Of a stretch of DNA of 64,000 nucleotides, positions 54,218 through 63,488 are shown piece after piece. The stretch spans positions 124,181-188,180 of the forward strand of contig NZ_KB905403.1 in assembly GCF_000379465.1 (NCBI RefSeq). The letters are read 5' to 3'. Within the stretch, counting starts at the first letter, position 1; each line of letters starts with the position of its first letter. The notes below the pieces were generated by a model, which saw nothing but the letters and a program-made list of their open reading frames with translations, was not told where the DNA came from and did no database searches. The stretch is from Sciscionella marina DSM 45152 (GTDB lineage Bacteria > Actinomycetota > Actinomycetes > Mycobacteriales > Pseudonocardiaceae). The position numbers and the translations under genes were made by a program.

Positions 54218-54385
54218 GTGGCTGCCTCTACCGACGTGCGACCGAAGATCACGATGGCGTGCGAGGAGTGCAAGCACCGCAACTACATCACCAAGAAGAA
54301 CCGGCGCAACAACCCGGACCGTCTTGAGATGAAGAAGTTCTGCCCGAACTGCGGCGCGCACCGTACGCACAAAGAGACTCGCTGA
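54218..54385 (+). CDS. rpmG: 50S ribosomal protein L33
   Basis: 55 residues from [37 protein letters not shown]..., ending [15 protein letters not shown]. It keeps two CxxC pairs (CEEC and CPNC), so this is the zinc-binding C+ form. Component of the large ribosomal subunit near the E site. In mycobacteria rpmG2 lies in the same place before hadABC. A 10-bp direct repeat (GAGACTCGCT) covers its stop codon. Confidence 0.96.
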   Translation: MAASTDVRPKITMACEECKHRNYITKKNRRNNPDRLEMKKFCPNCGAHRTHKETR

Positions 54386-54410
54386 GACTCGCTGACGAGG
54401 ACGACGCGCG

Positions 54411-54860
54411 GTGGCGCTCGACCCGAACTTCATCGGCAGGCATTATCCGGCCCGGGAAACCTACGAGGTCGGCCGGGAGAAGATCGCCGAGTTCGCTGCG
54501 GCGATCGGGGACACCAACCCGATCTACCTGGACCCCGCCGCCGCGGCGGCTGCCGGGCACCCGGATGTGATCGCCCCGCCGACTTTCCTCACGATCGTCA
54601 ACCTGCGCGCGATCAATGTGATCGTCGGCGACCCGGAACTCGGGCTCGACTACGGGCGCATGGTGCACGGCGACCAGAGCTTCGATCACCGGCGCCCGGT
54701 ACACGCGGGCGACCGGATCGCGGTCAGCGTGACCATCGAGGACATCATGGCCCGTGCGGGCAACGACTTCATCACCATGCGCGCCGAGGTACACGACGAG
54801 GCCTCCGAACTCGTGTGCGTGTGCCGTGCGCAACTCGTCGTACGGGGTGACGAAGCATGA
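54411..54860 (+). CDS. hadA: MaoC-like (3R)-hydroxyacyl dehydratase subunit, HadA-like
   Basis: 149 residues of the FAS1-DH-N/MaoC hot-dog fold: FIGRHYPARETYEVGREKIAEFAAAIGDTNPIYLD, APPTFLTIVNL, and MVHGDQSFDHRRPVHAGDRI. By synteny with Mycobacterium (rpmG2-hadA-hadB-hadC) it is the substrate-binding, non-catalytic half of a FAS-II-type 3-hydroxyacyl dehydratase, which pairs with HadB. Starts with GTG. Whether this genus makes mycolic acids is not shown; non-mycolate relatives also carry this pair. Confidence 0.87.
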   Translation: MALDPNFIGRHYPARETYEVGREKIAEFAAAIGDTNPIYLDPAAAAAAGHPDVIAPPTFLTIVNLRAINVIVGDPELGLDYGRMVHGDQSFDHRRPVHAGDRIAVSVTIEDIMARAGNDFITMRAEVHDEASELVCVCRAQLVVRGDEA

Positions 54861-54880
54861 GTGCCGAGCCGAGGAGCACG

Positions 54881-54909
54881 GGAGCATCGCAACGAGCCCT
54901 GGCGAGCGA
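54881..54909. repeat. Dispersed 29-bp repeat (copy B) in the hadA-hadB spacer
   Basis: Starts GGAGCATCGCAACGAGC and matches the intergenic element at 35774-35802 in 25 of 29 positions. It fills part of the 76-bp spacer between the MaoC genes, which are closer together in other actinobacteria. Confidence 0.5.
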
Positions 54910-54936
54910 GGAGCGGACCGGGCGAGGAGGCGAGGC

Positions 54937-55353
54937 ATGAGTACCGTCACGAAGGGCGAGGAATTCGGCCCGCTCGAGGTCACGGTCACCCGTGCGAATC
55001 TGGTGCGCTACGCGGGCGCCTCGCTCGACTTCAACCCCATCCACTGGAACGAGCGGTTCGCGCACGAGGTCGGGCTCCCCGACGTGATCGCGCACGGCAT
55101 GCTCACCATGGCCTTCGCCGGCAGCCTGGTCACCGACTGGGCAGGAGACCCGGGCAAGGTCCTCGAATACGGGGTGCGGTTCACCAGGCCGGTCCCGGTC
55201 CCCGACGACGCCGACGGCGCCACCGTGACCTTCACCGGCAAGGTCAGCGAGGTGAGCGAAGGCAGCCCGGCCATCGCCAAGGTGCTGATCACGGCCAAAT
55301 GCCAGGGCCAGACCGTGCTCGGCAAGGCCGTGGCCAGGGTCGCCGTTGACTGA
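54937..55353 (+). CDS. hadB: MaoC-like dehydratase, catalytic subunit, HadB-like
   Basis: 138 residues. The catalytic hydratase motif is readable as DFNPIHWNERFAHEVGLPDVIAHGM (Asp and His of the MaoC dyad, near residues 32-37), and the fold ends with KAVARVAVD. With HadA it dehydrates (3R)-hydroxyacyl-ACP to trans-2-enoyl-ACP in fatty-acid elongation. No hadC is present; instead an SDR starts inside the hadB stop region. ATG at 54937 fits the mycobacterial length. Confidence 0.88.
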   Translation: MSTVTKGEEFGPLEVTVTRANLVRYAGASLDFNPIHWNERFAHEVGLPDVIAHGMLTMAFAGSLVTDWAGDPGKVLEYGVRFTRPVPVPDDADGATVTFTGKVSEVSEGSPAIAKVLITAKCQGQTVLGKAVARVAVD

Positions 55354-56062
55354 ACCGGTGGCCGTCGTCACCGGTGCCTCCCGGGGAATCGGCGCGGCCA
55401 CCGCACGCATCCTCGCCGGGAACGGTTACCACGTGGTGGTCAACTACGCGGCCGATGAAGCGGGCGCGCGCTCGGTCGCCGAGGAAATCGGTGGCACCCC
55501 GCTGCGCGCCGATGTCGCGGACCCCGGACAAACCGAAGCCCTGTTCGCCGGTGCCGCGGAACTCGGCCCGCTGACCGCGCTGGTCAACAATGCGGGCATC
55601 ACCGGAAACCACATCGGCCCGCTGCACACCCATGAACCCGAGGCCGTGCGCCGGATGCTCGAGGTCAACGTGACCGGCGTGTTCCTGTGCTGCCGCGCGG
55701 CGCTGCCCTGGATGACCGGCGGGGCCATCGTGAACGTCTCCTCGACCGCGGCGTTCCGCGGATCCCCCGGCGAATGGGTTCCCTACGCGGCCAGCAAGGC
55801 CGCGGTCAACACCATGACCACCGGACTGGCCACCGAGGTCGCCGAACGCGGCATCCGGGTCAATGCCGTCGCGGCCGGGCTCGTGGAAACCGGGCTGCAC
55901 GCCGCGGCCGGGGAACCGGGCCGGATCGGGCGGGTCGCGCCCAAGATCCCCATGGGCCGCGCGGGCACCCCCGAGGAGATCGCCGAATCCATTGCCTGGC
56001 TGCTCTCCCCGGCCGCCTCCTTCGTCACCGGTGCCGTCCTCCCGGTGAGCGGCGGTTTCTAG
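55346..56062 (+). CDS. Short-chain dehydrogenase (3-oxoacyl-ACP reductase-like)
   Basis: 238 residues of FabG type: TGASRGIG (about 9-16), NNAG near 86, catalytic Ser in VNVSSTAAF and YAASKAAVN. It begins with TTG at 55346, 8 bp inside hadB, so the genes are translationally coupled and the enzyme may provide the 3-hydroxyacyl substrate for the dehydratase. The position equals that of hadC in mycobacteria but the protein is unrelated to it. Confidence 0.88.
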   Translation: MTEPVAVVTGASRGIGAATARILAGNGYHVVVNYAADEAGARSVAEEIGGTPLRADVADPGQTEALFAGAAELGPLTALVNNAGITGNHIGPLHTHEPEAVRRMLEVNVTGVFLCCRAALPWMTGGAIVNVSSTAAFRGSPGEWVPYAASKAAVNTMTTGLATEVAERGIRVNAVAAGLVETGLHAAAGEPGRIGRVAPKIPMGRAGTPEEIAESIAWLLSPAASFVTGAVLPVSGGF

Positions 56063-56086
56063 GCCGTTCTCGATAGGATGCGGCCC

Positions 56087-56141
56087 ATGAACTCCTACTG
56101 GCGCGTCGTCCTTCCACCACCGGCTGCCTGACCGGCAGCCG
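56087..56141 (+). promoter_or_regulatory. Short leader ORF overlapping a hairpin upstream of the EamA gene
   Basis: ATG at 56087 opens a 14-codon frame encoding MNSYWRVVLPPPAA and ending with TGA at 56129-56131. The stop lies in the loop of a perfect 8-bp hairpin CGGCTGCC-TGACC-GGCAGCCG (56121-56141). A TAGGAT element lies 11 bp before the ATG. The layout recalls translational attenuators; it precedes the transporter gene by about 85 bp. Confidence 0.4.
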
Positions 56142-56226
56142 TTCGCCGACCCGGTGCGTCCGGGTACGGCCATCGCGTGCTGCCGACTCCCGGGTCAATG
56201 CAGCGGCGATTCAAGGGACGCAACAC

Positions 56227-57126
56227 ATGTCAGGACAGGAGTATCGATCAGGGCTGGCCACGACCAGGGGTGCGGTGTTCGTGCTCGGCGCGGCCGGCCT
56301 CTGGGGAACAACGGGAACGGCGGCCAGCTTCGCGCCACGGGCCGCGTCGGGGGTCTCGATCGGCGCGGCCACCATGGGCATCGGTGGCCTCGTGCTGCTC
56401 GCCCTCGCCGGGCGCACGGCGCTGCGACCGCTGCGGGCCGGGCGTGCCCCGGTGGTCACCGCACTGCTCGGGGCGGCGAACGCGGCGATCTATCCGCTCG
56501 CCTTCTACACCTCGATGAGCCTCGCCGGGGTCGCCGTGGGCACCGTGGTGACCATCGGGTCCTCCCCGGTGTTCGCGGCCCTGCTCGAACGGTTCCTGGA
56601 CAGTGCCCGCCTCGACCGGACCTGGCTGCTGGCCACCGCGGTCAGCGCGATCGGGGTGGCCGCGCTCGTGCTCGGCGGAGAAGGACCAGGCGCGGGCACG
56701 CAACCGGTGCCCGGGGTGCTGCTCGGGCTGGTGAGCGGGGCGAGCTACGCGGGGTACACGTTCGCGGCCGGGCGGCTGATCGGCGCGGGGCACTCCTCCC
56801 GGGCCGTGGTCGGGCTGCTGTTCGGGCTCGCCACGTTCGTGCTCATCCCGGTGTTCGCGGCGACCGGCGCGCCCCTGCTGCGGGGCAGTGGCCTCGTGGT
56901 GACCGCCTACCTGGCCCTGGTCCCGATGTCGGTGGCCTACGTGCTCTACGGTGCCGGGTTGCGGCAGCTGCGGGTGACCGCGGTCGCCACGCTCACCCTG
57001 TTCGAGCCCGGGGTGGCCGCCGTGCTCAGCGTGCTCGTCGTGGGTGAACGGCTCGGCGTGCTCGCCTGGATCGGCGCCGCGCTGATCGGGATCGGGCTCG
57101 CGCTCACCACCCTGCGTGGGCGCTGA
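56227..57126 (+). CDS. EamA/DMT-family transporter
   Basis: 299 residues with ten hydrophobic helices arranged as two EamA repeats (first GAVFVLGAAGLWGTTGTAASFAPRAASG; second GVLLGLVSGASYAGYTFAAGRL and ending LGVLAWIGAALIGIGLALTTL). Members export amino acids, purines or other metabolites. A 164-bp leader containing a small ORF with hairpin precedes it. ATG start at 56227. It is the last gene on this strand before a convergent WYL regulator. Confidence 0.85.
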   Translation: MSGQEYRSGLATTRGAVFVLGAAGLWGTTGTAASFAPRAASGVSIGAATMGIGGLVLLALAGRTALRPLRAGRAPVVTALLGAANAAIYPLAFYTSMSLAGVAVGTVVTIGSSPVFAALLERFLDSARLDRTWLLATAVSAIGVAALVLGGEGPGAGTQPVPGVLLGLVSGASYAGYTFAAGRLIGAGHSSRAVVGLLFGLATFVLIPVFAATGAPLLRGSGLVVTAYLALVPMSVAYVLYGAGLRQLRVTAVATLTLFEPGVAAVLSVLVVGERLGVLAWIGAALIGIGLALTTLRGR

Positions 57127-57147
57127 ACCCGATCGCCCGGCGCAGAA

Positions 57148-58113
57148 TCAGGCCCCGGCGTGCTCGGCGAGCCGGCCGGCCAGGGCCCGCACCAGCTTGC
57201 GGAGGGCCTCGGGGCCCTCGATCACGAACGGCCGGTCGAGCGCGGCGAGCAAGGGCGGTATCCATTCGAGCCGTTGGGCCCGGATCCGGGCTCGCAACCA
57301 GGGAGTATCGGGATCCAGCTCTTCCAGGGTGGCGATGGACGGCGGGAAAACGGCACGGATCTGTTCGGGTGTCGCGCGCATCCGCACGGACACCTCGTGC
57401 TGGTGCGGTGCCTCGGCGATCGCGGTCAGCACCCGCTGGGCCGGATCGAATCCGTCCGGTACCGCGAAGGTTCCCGCGCGCATCGCGACGCCGCTGATCC
57501 GGTCGACGCGGAAGGTGCGCACCTGCTCGCTGGCGGAGTCGAAACCGGTCAGATACCACCGCCCGGAGTGGGTCACGATCCCGTAGGGATGCACGACGCG
57601 TTCGCTGGCCCCACCGTGCCCGGCGATGTAGCCGAGATCGACCGGGCGGCGATTCCGGGCCGCCTCCGCGACGGTGAGCAGGACCTCGGCCTCCGCGGTG
57701 CGCGCCGAGCGGGCGGGCGCGGTGAAATCGGCGATCTCCAGCAGCGCGTCGAGCCTGCGGCCGAGCGCTTCGGGCAGCACCCGGCGGACCTTCGCGACCG
57801 CGCTCTCGGCGGCCGCGGCCGAGGTGCCGAGCAGCCCGGCGCGCCGGCCCGCGACCAGGCCGAGCAGCGCGGCGAGTGCCTCCTCGTCGGTGAGCATCAG
57901 CGGAGGCATCCGGTAGCCCGGGGAAAGGCGGTACCCGCCGTACCGCCCGCGCACCGAGCGAACCGGGATGTCCAGCTCGAGGAGGTGCGCGATGTAGCGG
58001 CGGACGGTGCGCTCGTCCACGTCGAGCCGCCCGGCCAGCTCGGCGATGGTCCAGGTGCCTCCGCGCTGCAGGATCTCCAGCAAGGCCAGTACACGGGCGA
58101 TCGGCCGAGTCAC
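57148..58113 (-). CDS. YafY/DeoR-type regulator with WYL domain
   Basis: 321 residues: N-terminal HTH_11 (RVLALLEILQRGGTWTIAELAGRLDVDERTVRRYIAHLLELDIPV) then the WYL domain (VDLGYIAGHGGASERVVHPYGIVTHSGRWYLTGFDSASEQVRTFRVDRISGV) and WCX C-terminus. WYL domains sense nucleotides or nucleic acids and are common in stress regulators. GTG at 58113; the longer frame upstream would run over the divergent VOC gene promoter. Likely controls that VOC gene. Confidence 0.87.
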   Translation of the reverse strand: MTRPIARVLALLEILQRGGTWTIAELAGRLDVDERTVRRYIAHLLELDIPVRSVRGRYGGYRLSPGYRMPPLMLTDEEALAALLGLVAGRRAGLLGTSAAAAESAVAKVRRVLPEALGRRLDALLEIADFTAPARSARTAEAEVLLTVAEAARNRRPVDLGYIAGHGGASERVVHPYGIVTHSGRWYLTGFDSASEQVRTFRVDRISGVAMRAGTFAVPDGFDPAQRVLTAIAEAPHQHEVSVRMRATPEQIRAVFPPSIATLEELDPDTPWLRARIRAQRLEWIPPLLAALDRPFVIEGPEALRKLVRALAGRLAEHAGA

Positions 58114-58225
58114 GGACGGAAGTTTCCCAATACCGGGCGGATCCTGTCCAGTATCGCTTCTAATGTGGCGGATGTCCACGGAGGGACGGGTGCAGAACCG
58201 CCCTCCAATACAGATTGGATCCACC

Positions 58226-58630
58226 GTGCAGCTTGCCTCTGTCCGCGTCATCACCAACGACGTCAACCGGCTCGTGCAGTTCTACGAGCAGGTGACCGGC
58301 CTCGAGGCGCGGCGGCCCGCCGAGCAGTTCGCCGAGTTCGCAGGCCAGTCGTGCACCTTGGCCATCGGCAGCGCCGAGACGATGACGCTGTTCGGTGCCG
58401 GGGCGGCCGTCCCCGAATCGAACCGGACCGCGATCCTCGAATTCCTCGTCGAGGACGTCGACCGGGAATACGTTCGGCTGACCGGCCTGGAACTCGCCCC
58501 CGAAATCGTGCAGCAGCCGACCACGATGCCGTGGGGGAACCGCTCCCTGCTGTTCCGCGACCCCGACGGCAACCTGGTCAACTACTTCACGCCGGTCAGC
58601 GAGGACGCCCGCGCACGGCTCGCCCGCTGA
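58226..58630 (+). CDS. VOC (glyoxalase-like) protein
   Basis: 134 residues with the VOC beta-alpha-beta repeat: LASVRVITNDVNRLVQFYEQVTGLEARRP, then AILEFLVEDVDREYVRLTGLEL and SLLFRDPDGNLVNYFTPV. Metal ligand His/Glu positions are partly replaced, so it may bind ligand (resistance or sensing type) rather than catalyse. GTG start at 58226. Divergent from the WYL regulator with a 112-bp gap; convergent to the aminotransferase gene. Confidence 0.8.
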   Translation: MQLASVRVITNDVNRLVQFYEQVTGLEARRPAEQFAEFAGQSCTLAIGSAETMTLFGAGAAVPESNRTAILEFLVEDVDREYVRLTGLELAPEIVQQPTTMPWGNRSLLFRDPDGNLVNYFTPVSEDARARLAR

Positions 58631-58640
58631 CCGCGCGAAA

Positions 58641-59867
58641 CTACTCGGCTTCCCGGAGGAATTCACCCATGCGCTGCACGCCGGTGACCATGTCCTCGGC
58701 GTCGAGCGCGTAGGAGAGCCGGAAGTAGCCGGGTGTCCCGAAGGCCTCACCGGGCACCACGGCGACCTCGGCGTGCTCGAGCACCAGGGCGGCGAGCTCG
58801 ACCGAGTTCTGCGGGCGCTGGCCGCGTAGCTCCTTGCCGATCAGGCCCTTGACGCTCGGGTACGCGTAGAAGGCGCCCTGCGGGGTGGGGCATTCCACGC
58901 CGGGGATGTCGCCCAGCAGCGGCACGATCTCGCGGCGCCGCGCGTCGAAGGCGGCGTGCATCTCGTGCACCGCGTCGAGCGGTCCGGCCACCGCGGCCAG
59001 GGCGGCGCGCTGGGCCACGTTGGAGACGTTCCCGCACAGGTGCGACTGGAAGTTGGACAGCGCCTTGATGATGTCGTCCGGGCCGATCACCCAGCCGACC
59101 CGCCAGCCGGTCATCGCGTAGGTCTTGGCCACCCCGTTGAGTACCAGGGTCCGGTCGGCGATCTCCGGAACGACCACGGGCAGCGAGGGGGCCTCGGCGC
59201 CGTCGTAGAGCAGGTGCTCGTAGATCTCGTCGGTGACCACCCAGATGTCGTGCTCGGCGGCCCAGCGCCCGATGGCCTCGACCTGGTCGCGCGGGTACAC
59301 GGCACCGGAGGGGTTCGACGGGGAGTTGAACAGCAGCACCTTGGTGCGCGGGGTACGGGCGGCCTCCAGCTGCTCGACACCGACAAGGTAACCGGTCGAC
59401 TCGTCCGCGGTGACCTGCACCGGAACCCCGCCCGCGAGGGTGATCGCCTCCGGATAGGTGGTCCAGTACGGCGCGGGGAGCAGCACCTCGTCACCCGGGT
59501 CGCAGAGCGCGGCGAAGGCGCTGTACACCGCCTGCTTCCCGCCGTTGGTGACCAGGACCTGGGAGGCCTCCACGGCGTACCCGGAGTCGCGCCGGGTCTT
59601 CTCCGCGATCGCCTCGCGCAGTTCGGGAAGGCCCGCCGCGCCGGTGTAGCCGTGGTTGGCGCGCTGCCCGCAGGCCTCGCGCGCGGCCTCGACGATGTAG
59701 CCGGGTGTCGGGAAATCCGGCTGGCCCGCGCCGAACCCGATGACCGGGCGCCCCTGCGCCTTGAGTGCCTTCGCCTTCGCGTCGACGGCGAGGGTCGCGG
59801 ACTCGGCGATCCCGCCGATGCGCGCGGAGAGACGGGCTGATGCGGGGGCTGATGCGCTTGCGGTCAT
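58641..59867 (-). CDS. Aspartate aminotransferase-type PLP enzyme (class I/II)
   Basis: 408 residues of aminotransferase fold type I. Visible motifs: [45 protein letters not shown], the Asn-Asp pair [13 protein letters not shown] and [16 protein letters not shown] lysine in [17 protein letters not shown], and the C-terminal Arg of FRLSYAL. Transfers amino groups between aspartate/glutamate and oxoacids. In Amycolatopsis-like genomes an aminotransferase sits before secE, which agrees with this placement. A much longer open frame upstream is an artefact of high GC. Confidence 0.92.
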   Translation of the reverse strand: MTASASAPASARLSARIGGIAESATLAVDAKAKALKAQGRPVIGFGAGQPDFPTPGYIVEAAREACGQRANHGYTGAAGLPELREAIAEKTRRDSGYAVEASQVLVTNGGKQAVYSAFAALCDPGDEVLLPAPYWTTYPEAITLAGGVPVQVTADESTGYLVGVEQLEAARTPRTKVLLFNSPSNPSGAVYPRDQVEAIGRWAAEHDIWVVTDEIYEHLLYDGAEAPSLPVVVPEIADRTLVLNGVAKTYAMTGWRVGWVIGPDDIIKALSNFQSHLCGNVSNVAQRAALAAVAGPLDAVHEMHAAFDARRREIVPLLGDIPGVECPTPQGAFYAYPSVKGLIGKELRGQRPQNSVELAALVLEHAEVAVVPGEAFGTPGYFRLSYALDAEDMVTGVQRMGEFLREAE

Positions 59868-59988
59868 ACCCCGATTCTCGCAGAACCGGGTGGCCGGATT
59901 CACACCAGGTCGAGGGGGTGGTGCCGGGATGACAAACCCGGTCGAGTACCCGGCCGTGGTCGTGCCGTACACTGCAATTCTCGGGTGA

Positions 59989-60008
59989 CCTGATACCCGC
60001 GTATCAGG
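59989..60008. promoter_or_regulatory. Perfect 8-bp inverted repeat upstream of tRNA-Trp
   Basis: CCTGATAC-CCGC-GTATCAGG lies 8 bases before the tRNA-Trp acceptor. A TACACT element (59968-59973) upstream could be its -10 box. The repeat may mark a processing or regulatory site for the tRNA-secE-nusG transcript. Confidence 0.45.
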
Positions 60009-60016
60009 GCGCACGA

Positions 60017-60089
<73 letters not shown>

Positions 60090-60143
60090 CGCACAACGTT
60101 GCCGGACGAACCGAGAAACCCCATTGTCGAGCGGAGGGACGCC

Positions 60144-60602
60144 GTGACCGAGGACGAAGGCGACGCGGGTCGCGAGCGCGAGAAGCGCGACGACTCCGAG
60201 GCGTCCCAGCCGTCCCGTCCGACGACCGCGGCGGATCGCAGGGAACGTCGCCGCGCCGCCGCTCGGGAAGCCGGCGAGACCGGGAAACCGGCAAGGCCGA
60301 GTGCGAAGCGCTCCGAACGGGACACCACGCGCCCGGCGCAGAGTGGTTCCACAACCGAAAAGAAGGGGCGCCCGACTCCGACCAGGGACGGCGAGGTCAA
60401 GGCGGACAAGCCGTCGGTGTTCAAGCGGCTCGGCCGGTTCCTCCGGGAGGTCGTCGCCGAACTGCGCAAGGTCATCTGGCCGACGCGCAAGCAGATGATC
60501 ACCTACTTCACGGTCGTGCTGGTGTTCGTCGTCGTGATGACCGCGTTCATCTTCGGCCTCGACTACGGCCTGACGAAGGGCATCTTCTACATCTTCGGTT
60601 GA
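60144..60602 (+). CDS. secE: Preprotein translocase subunit SecE
   Basis: 152 residues from GTG behind GCGGAGGGA. The C-terminal 60 residues are Sec[27 protein letters not shown] followed by one transmembrane helix ([23 protein letters not shown]). The first 85 residues are a highly charged Arg/Glu/Thr-rich extension, usual in actinobacteria. SecE clamps SecY in the SecYEG channel. 39 bp later nusG starts. Confidence 0.95.
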   Translation: MTEDEGDAGREREKRDDSEASQPSRPTTAADRRERRRAAAREAGETGKPARPSAKRSERDTTRPAQSGSTTEKKGRPTPTRDGEVKADKPSVFKRLGRFLREVVAELRKVIWPTRKQMITYFTVVLVFVVVMTAFIFGLDYGLTKGIFYIFG

Positions 60603-60623
60603 GGCGCTTGGACATATCGATGA

Positions 60624-61484
<861 letters not shown>

Positions 61485-61670
61485 CGGACGCCCCAGGCGG
61501 CGACCGGCGTCGTTCTCGCCTCCTCGCGTACCAAACCCACGTACGCCACGGAGGCTGCGGCCTTGCCGGTCATCCACCTGGATGCGCCCGCTACTATGGG
61601 AAAATCGGAAATTCGTGGGAGGGCCACGCGCTGGCCCGGACCACAGCTGCTTCCTGAAGGAGGAACAGTC
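61485..61670 (+). promoter_or_regulatory. nusG-rplA gap with L1-type mRNA binding site and a promoter-like -10
   Basis: The 186-bp gap holds a TACTAT -10-like hexamer (61592-61597) and the hairpin GTGG-GA-GGGCC-ACGCGCT-GGCCC-GGA-CCAC (61615-61644). That asymmetric two-helix structure matches the L1 ribosomal-protein mRNA site, normally found in front of rplK-rplA. It precedes rplA by 26 bp, so L1 probably autoregulates its own gene. It contains no part of rplK that I can recognise. Confidence 0.7.
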
Positions 61671-62390
61671 ATGGCAAAGCGCAGCAAGGCGTACCGCGCG
61701 GCGGATGAGCTCATCGATCGCGACCGGCTCTACACCCCGCTCGAGGCGGTGGGCCTCGCCAAGGAAACCTCGAAGGTCAAGCAGGACGCCACCGTCGAGG
61801 TCGCCATGCGGCTCGGGGTGGACCCGCGCAAGGCGGACCAGATGGTGCGCGGCACGGTCAACCTGCCGAACGGCACCGGCAAGACCGCCAGGGTGATCGT
61901 CTTCGCGACCGGTGACAAGGCCGCCGAGGCCGAGGCCGCGGGCGCCGATGTGGTCGGCTCGGACGAGCTGATCGAGCGGATCCAGGGCGGCTGGCTCGAG
62001 TTCGACGCCGCGATCGCCACCCCGGACCAGATGGCCAAGGTCGGCCGTATCGCGCGGGTGCTCGGTCCGCGTGGCCTGATGCCGAACCCGAAGACCGGCA
62101 CCGTGACCCCCGCGGTCACCAAGGCGGTGCAGGACATCAAGGGCGGCAAGATCAACTTCCGGGTGGACAAGCAGGCGAACCTGCACCTGATCATCGGGAA
62201 GTCCTCCTTCGAGCCGGAGAAGCTCGTGGAGAACTACGCGGCCGCGCTCGACGAGGTGCTGCGGAACAAGCCGTCGGCGGCGAAGGGCCGGTACCTGAAG
62301 AAGGTCACCTTCACCACCACGATGGGCCCGGGTATCCCGGTCGACCCGAACCGCACCCGCAACCTGCTCACCGACGAGGCCTCGGCCTGA
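61671..62390 (+). CDS. rplA: 50S ribosomal protein L1
   Basis: 239 residues: [35 protein letters not shown]..., with [21 protein letters not shown] (the conserved L1 signature, here [18 protein letters not shown]) and GKGKIN-type RNA-binding region [18 protein letters not shown]1 forms the ribosomal stalk near the E site and represses translation of its own mRNA. AAGGAGGAA ribosome site before the ATG. It is normally second in an rplK-rplA pair. Followed by a strong terminator. Confidence 0.97.
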   Translation: MAKRSKAYRAADELIDRDRLYTPLEAVGLAKETSKVKQDATVEVAMRLGVDPRKADQMVRGTVNLPNGTGKTARVIVFATGDKAAEAEAAGADVVGSDELIERIQGGWLEFDAAIATPDQMAKVGRIARVLGPRGLMPNPKTGTVTPAVTKAVQDIKGGKINFRVDKQANLHLIIGKSSFEPEKLVENYAAALDEVLRNKPSAAKGRYLKKVTFTTTMGPGIPVDPNRTRNLLTDEASA

Positions 62391-62406
62391 TCGGTCTGAC
62401 GTAAAC

Positions 62407-62444
62407 GAGTCCGGTACCTCCCACCGCGGGGAGGTACCGGACTC
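62407..62444 (+). terminator. Intrinsic terminator after rplA
   Basis: A perfect 16-bp stem, left arm GAGTCCGGTACCTCCC (62407-62422), loop ACCGCG, right arm 62429-62444, followed by TTCTCGTT. It closes the secE-nusG-rplA transcript and may also end the convergent gene. Confidence 0.9.
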
Positions 62445-62479
62445 TTCTCGTTCGACTGGCAGGGCGTTTGCGGAGTAGC

Positions 62480-63430
62480 TCAGCCGCAGTGCGAGGGGGC
62501 CACCTCGGTGATGAGCCACTTGTTCTCGTGCACCACCGACAGCGTGAAGGTGCCCAGCTTCGGTCCCCCGCTGACCGGGAAGGAGCACGAGTCGATGGTG
62601 GTGCTGGTGGCCTGGTTCGGGGTTTCCGGCAGCCCCTTCAGGCTGACCTGCCGGTAGCTGTCCGGGTCCGGAACGGTGATCCGGCCGAGCGCTTGCGCGC
62701 AGTCCGGAGCCCCGTGCTGCTGGGCGAATTTCTGCGCGGCCTGGTCGTTGAACATCAGGCAGGCGTGCTTGCCGAGCTCGGCGGCCGAACCCGGGGAGGC
62801 CGCGGCCATCCCGACCTCGCGGTAGAGCTCGGCCACGGCGTCCTTCGGTGAGTCGACGCCGACCTTGACCTGCTGCTGGGGCCGGGCGAGCGGGAACTTG
62901 GCCTGGGGGCTGTCCTCGTCCCCGCCCCCGCCGAAGTAGTGGTCGATGGCCCAGCCGGCGATCGCGATCACCACGATGAGCCCGACCACCCAGCGGACCG
63001 GGGCGCTGCGCAGGATGCGCTTCCACAACGGCGGATTGGTGGCCCGTTCGACGCGCTGCTGGGACTGCTGCAGCGCGGTGAGCTGTTCGCGGACCAGGGC
63101 GAGCTCGTTCTGCACCCCCGTCTGAACCGGTTGGCTCGCTTGACCAGGCTGGCTTGGCTGTCCCGGCTGCCCGGTGAACCGGGCGCCCTGGTCCTGCTGG
63201 GGGAACGGGGCGGGATACCCGGGGTCGTACGGTACCGGGGGCGGGGCCTGCTGCGGCGGGTACTGCTGCTCCTGCCAGGCCTTCCACTGGCGGAACGCGG
63301 CGAGCTCGGCCTCGGTCGGCTGGGGTTGCGCCGCAGGCGGCTGCCCTGCCGGATACGGGGCCGCGCCGGACTCTGGGCCGGGCCCTGGGTCGAACTCCGC
63401 GCCGGGTTCCTTGTCGGTCACGGCTCCCAT
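62480..63430 (-). CDS. Pro/Gln-rich single-pass membrane protein of unknown function
   Basis: About 316 residues, ATG 63430 (GTG 63421 alternative). The N-terminal 160 residues are Pro/Gly/Gln-rich and probably disordered and cytoplasmic, followed by one transmembrane helix ([22 protein letters not shown]) and a C-terminal extracytoplasmic domain with two Cys ([18 protein letters not shown]), then SCSFPVSGG; it resembles DUF4878/NTF2-like lipoprotein-type domains. Inserted on the opposite strand between rplA and rplJ, as in some other actinomycetes. Confidence 0.72.
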   Translation of the reverse strand: MGAVTDKEPGAEFDPGPGPESGAAPYPAGQPPAAQPQPTEAELAAFRQWKAWQEQQYPPQQAPPPVPYDPGYPAPFPQQDQGARFTGQPGQPSQPGQASQPVQTGVQNELALVREQLTALQQSQQRVERATNPPLWKRILRSAPVRWVVGLIVVIAIAGWAIDHYFGGGGDEDSPQAKFPLARPQQQVKVGVDSPKDAVAELYREVGMAAASPGSAAELGKHACLMFNDQAAQKFAQQHGAPDCAQALGRITVPDPDSYRQVSLKGLPETPNQATSTTIDSCSFPVSGGPKLGTFTLSVVHENKWLITEVAPSHCG

Positions 63431-63488
63431 GATGCCGCTATCACCAGGGGTGCGCACCAGCCCCCTCAGGTGATGGCGTATCCTTGAC

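Noticed and set aside
54411-55353. Proof of mycolic acid synthesis from HadA/HadB
   Set aside because: MaoC pairs at this locus also occur in actinobacteria without mycolates, and no other mycolate gene is in the window.
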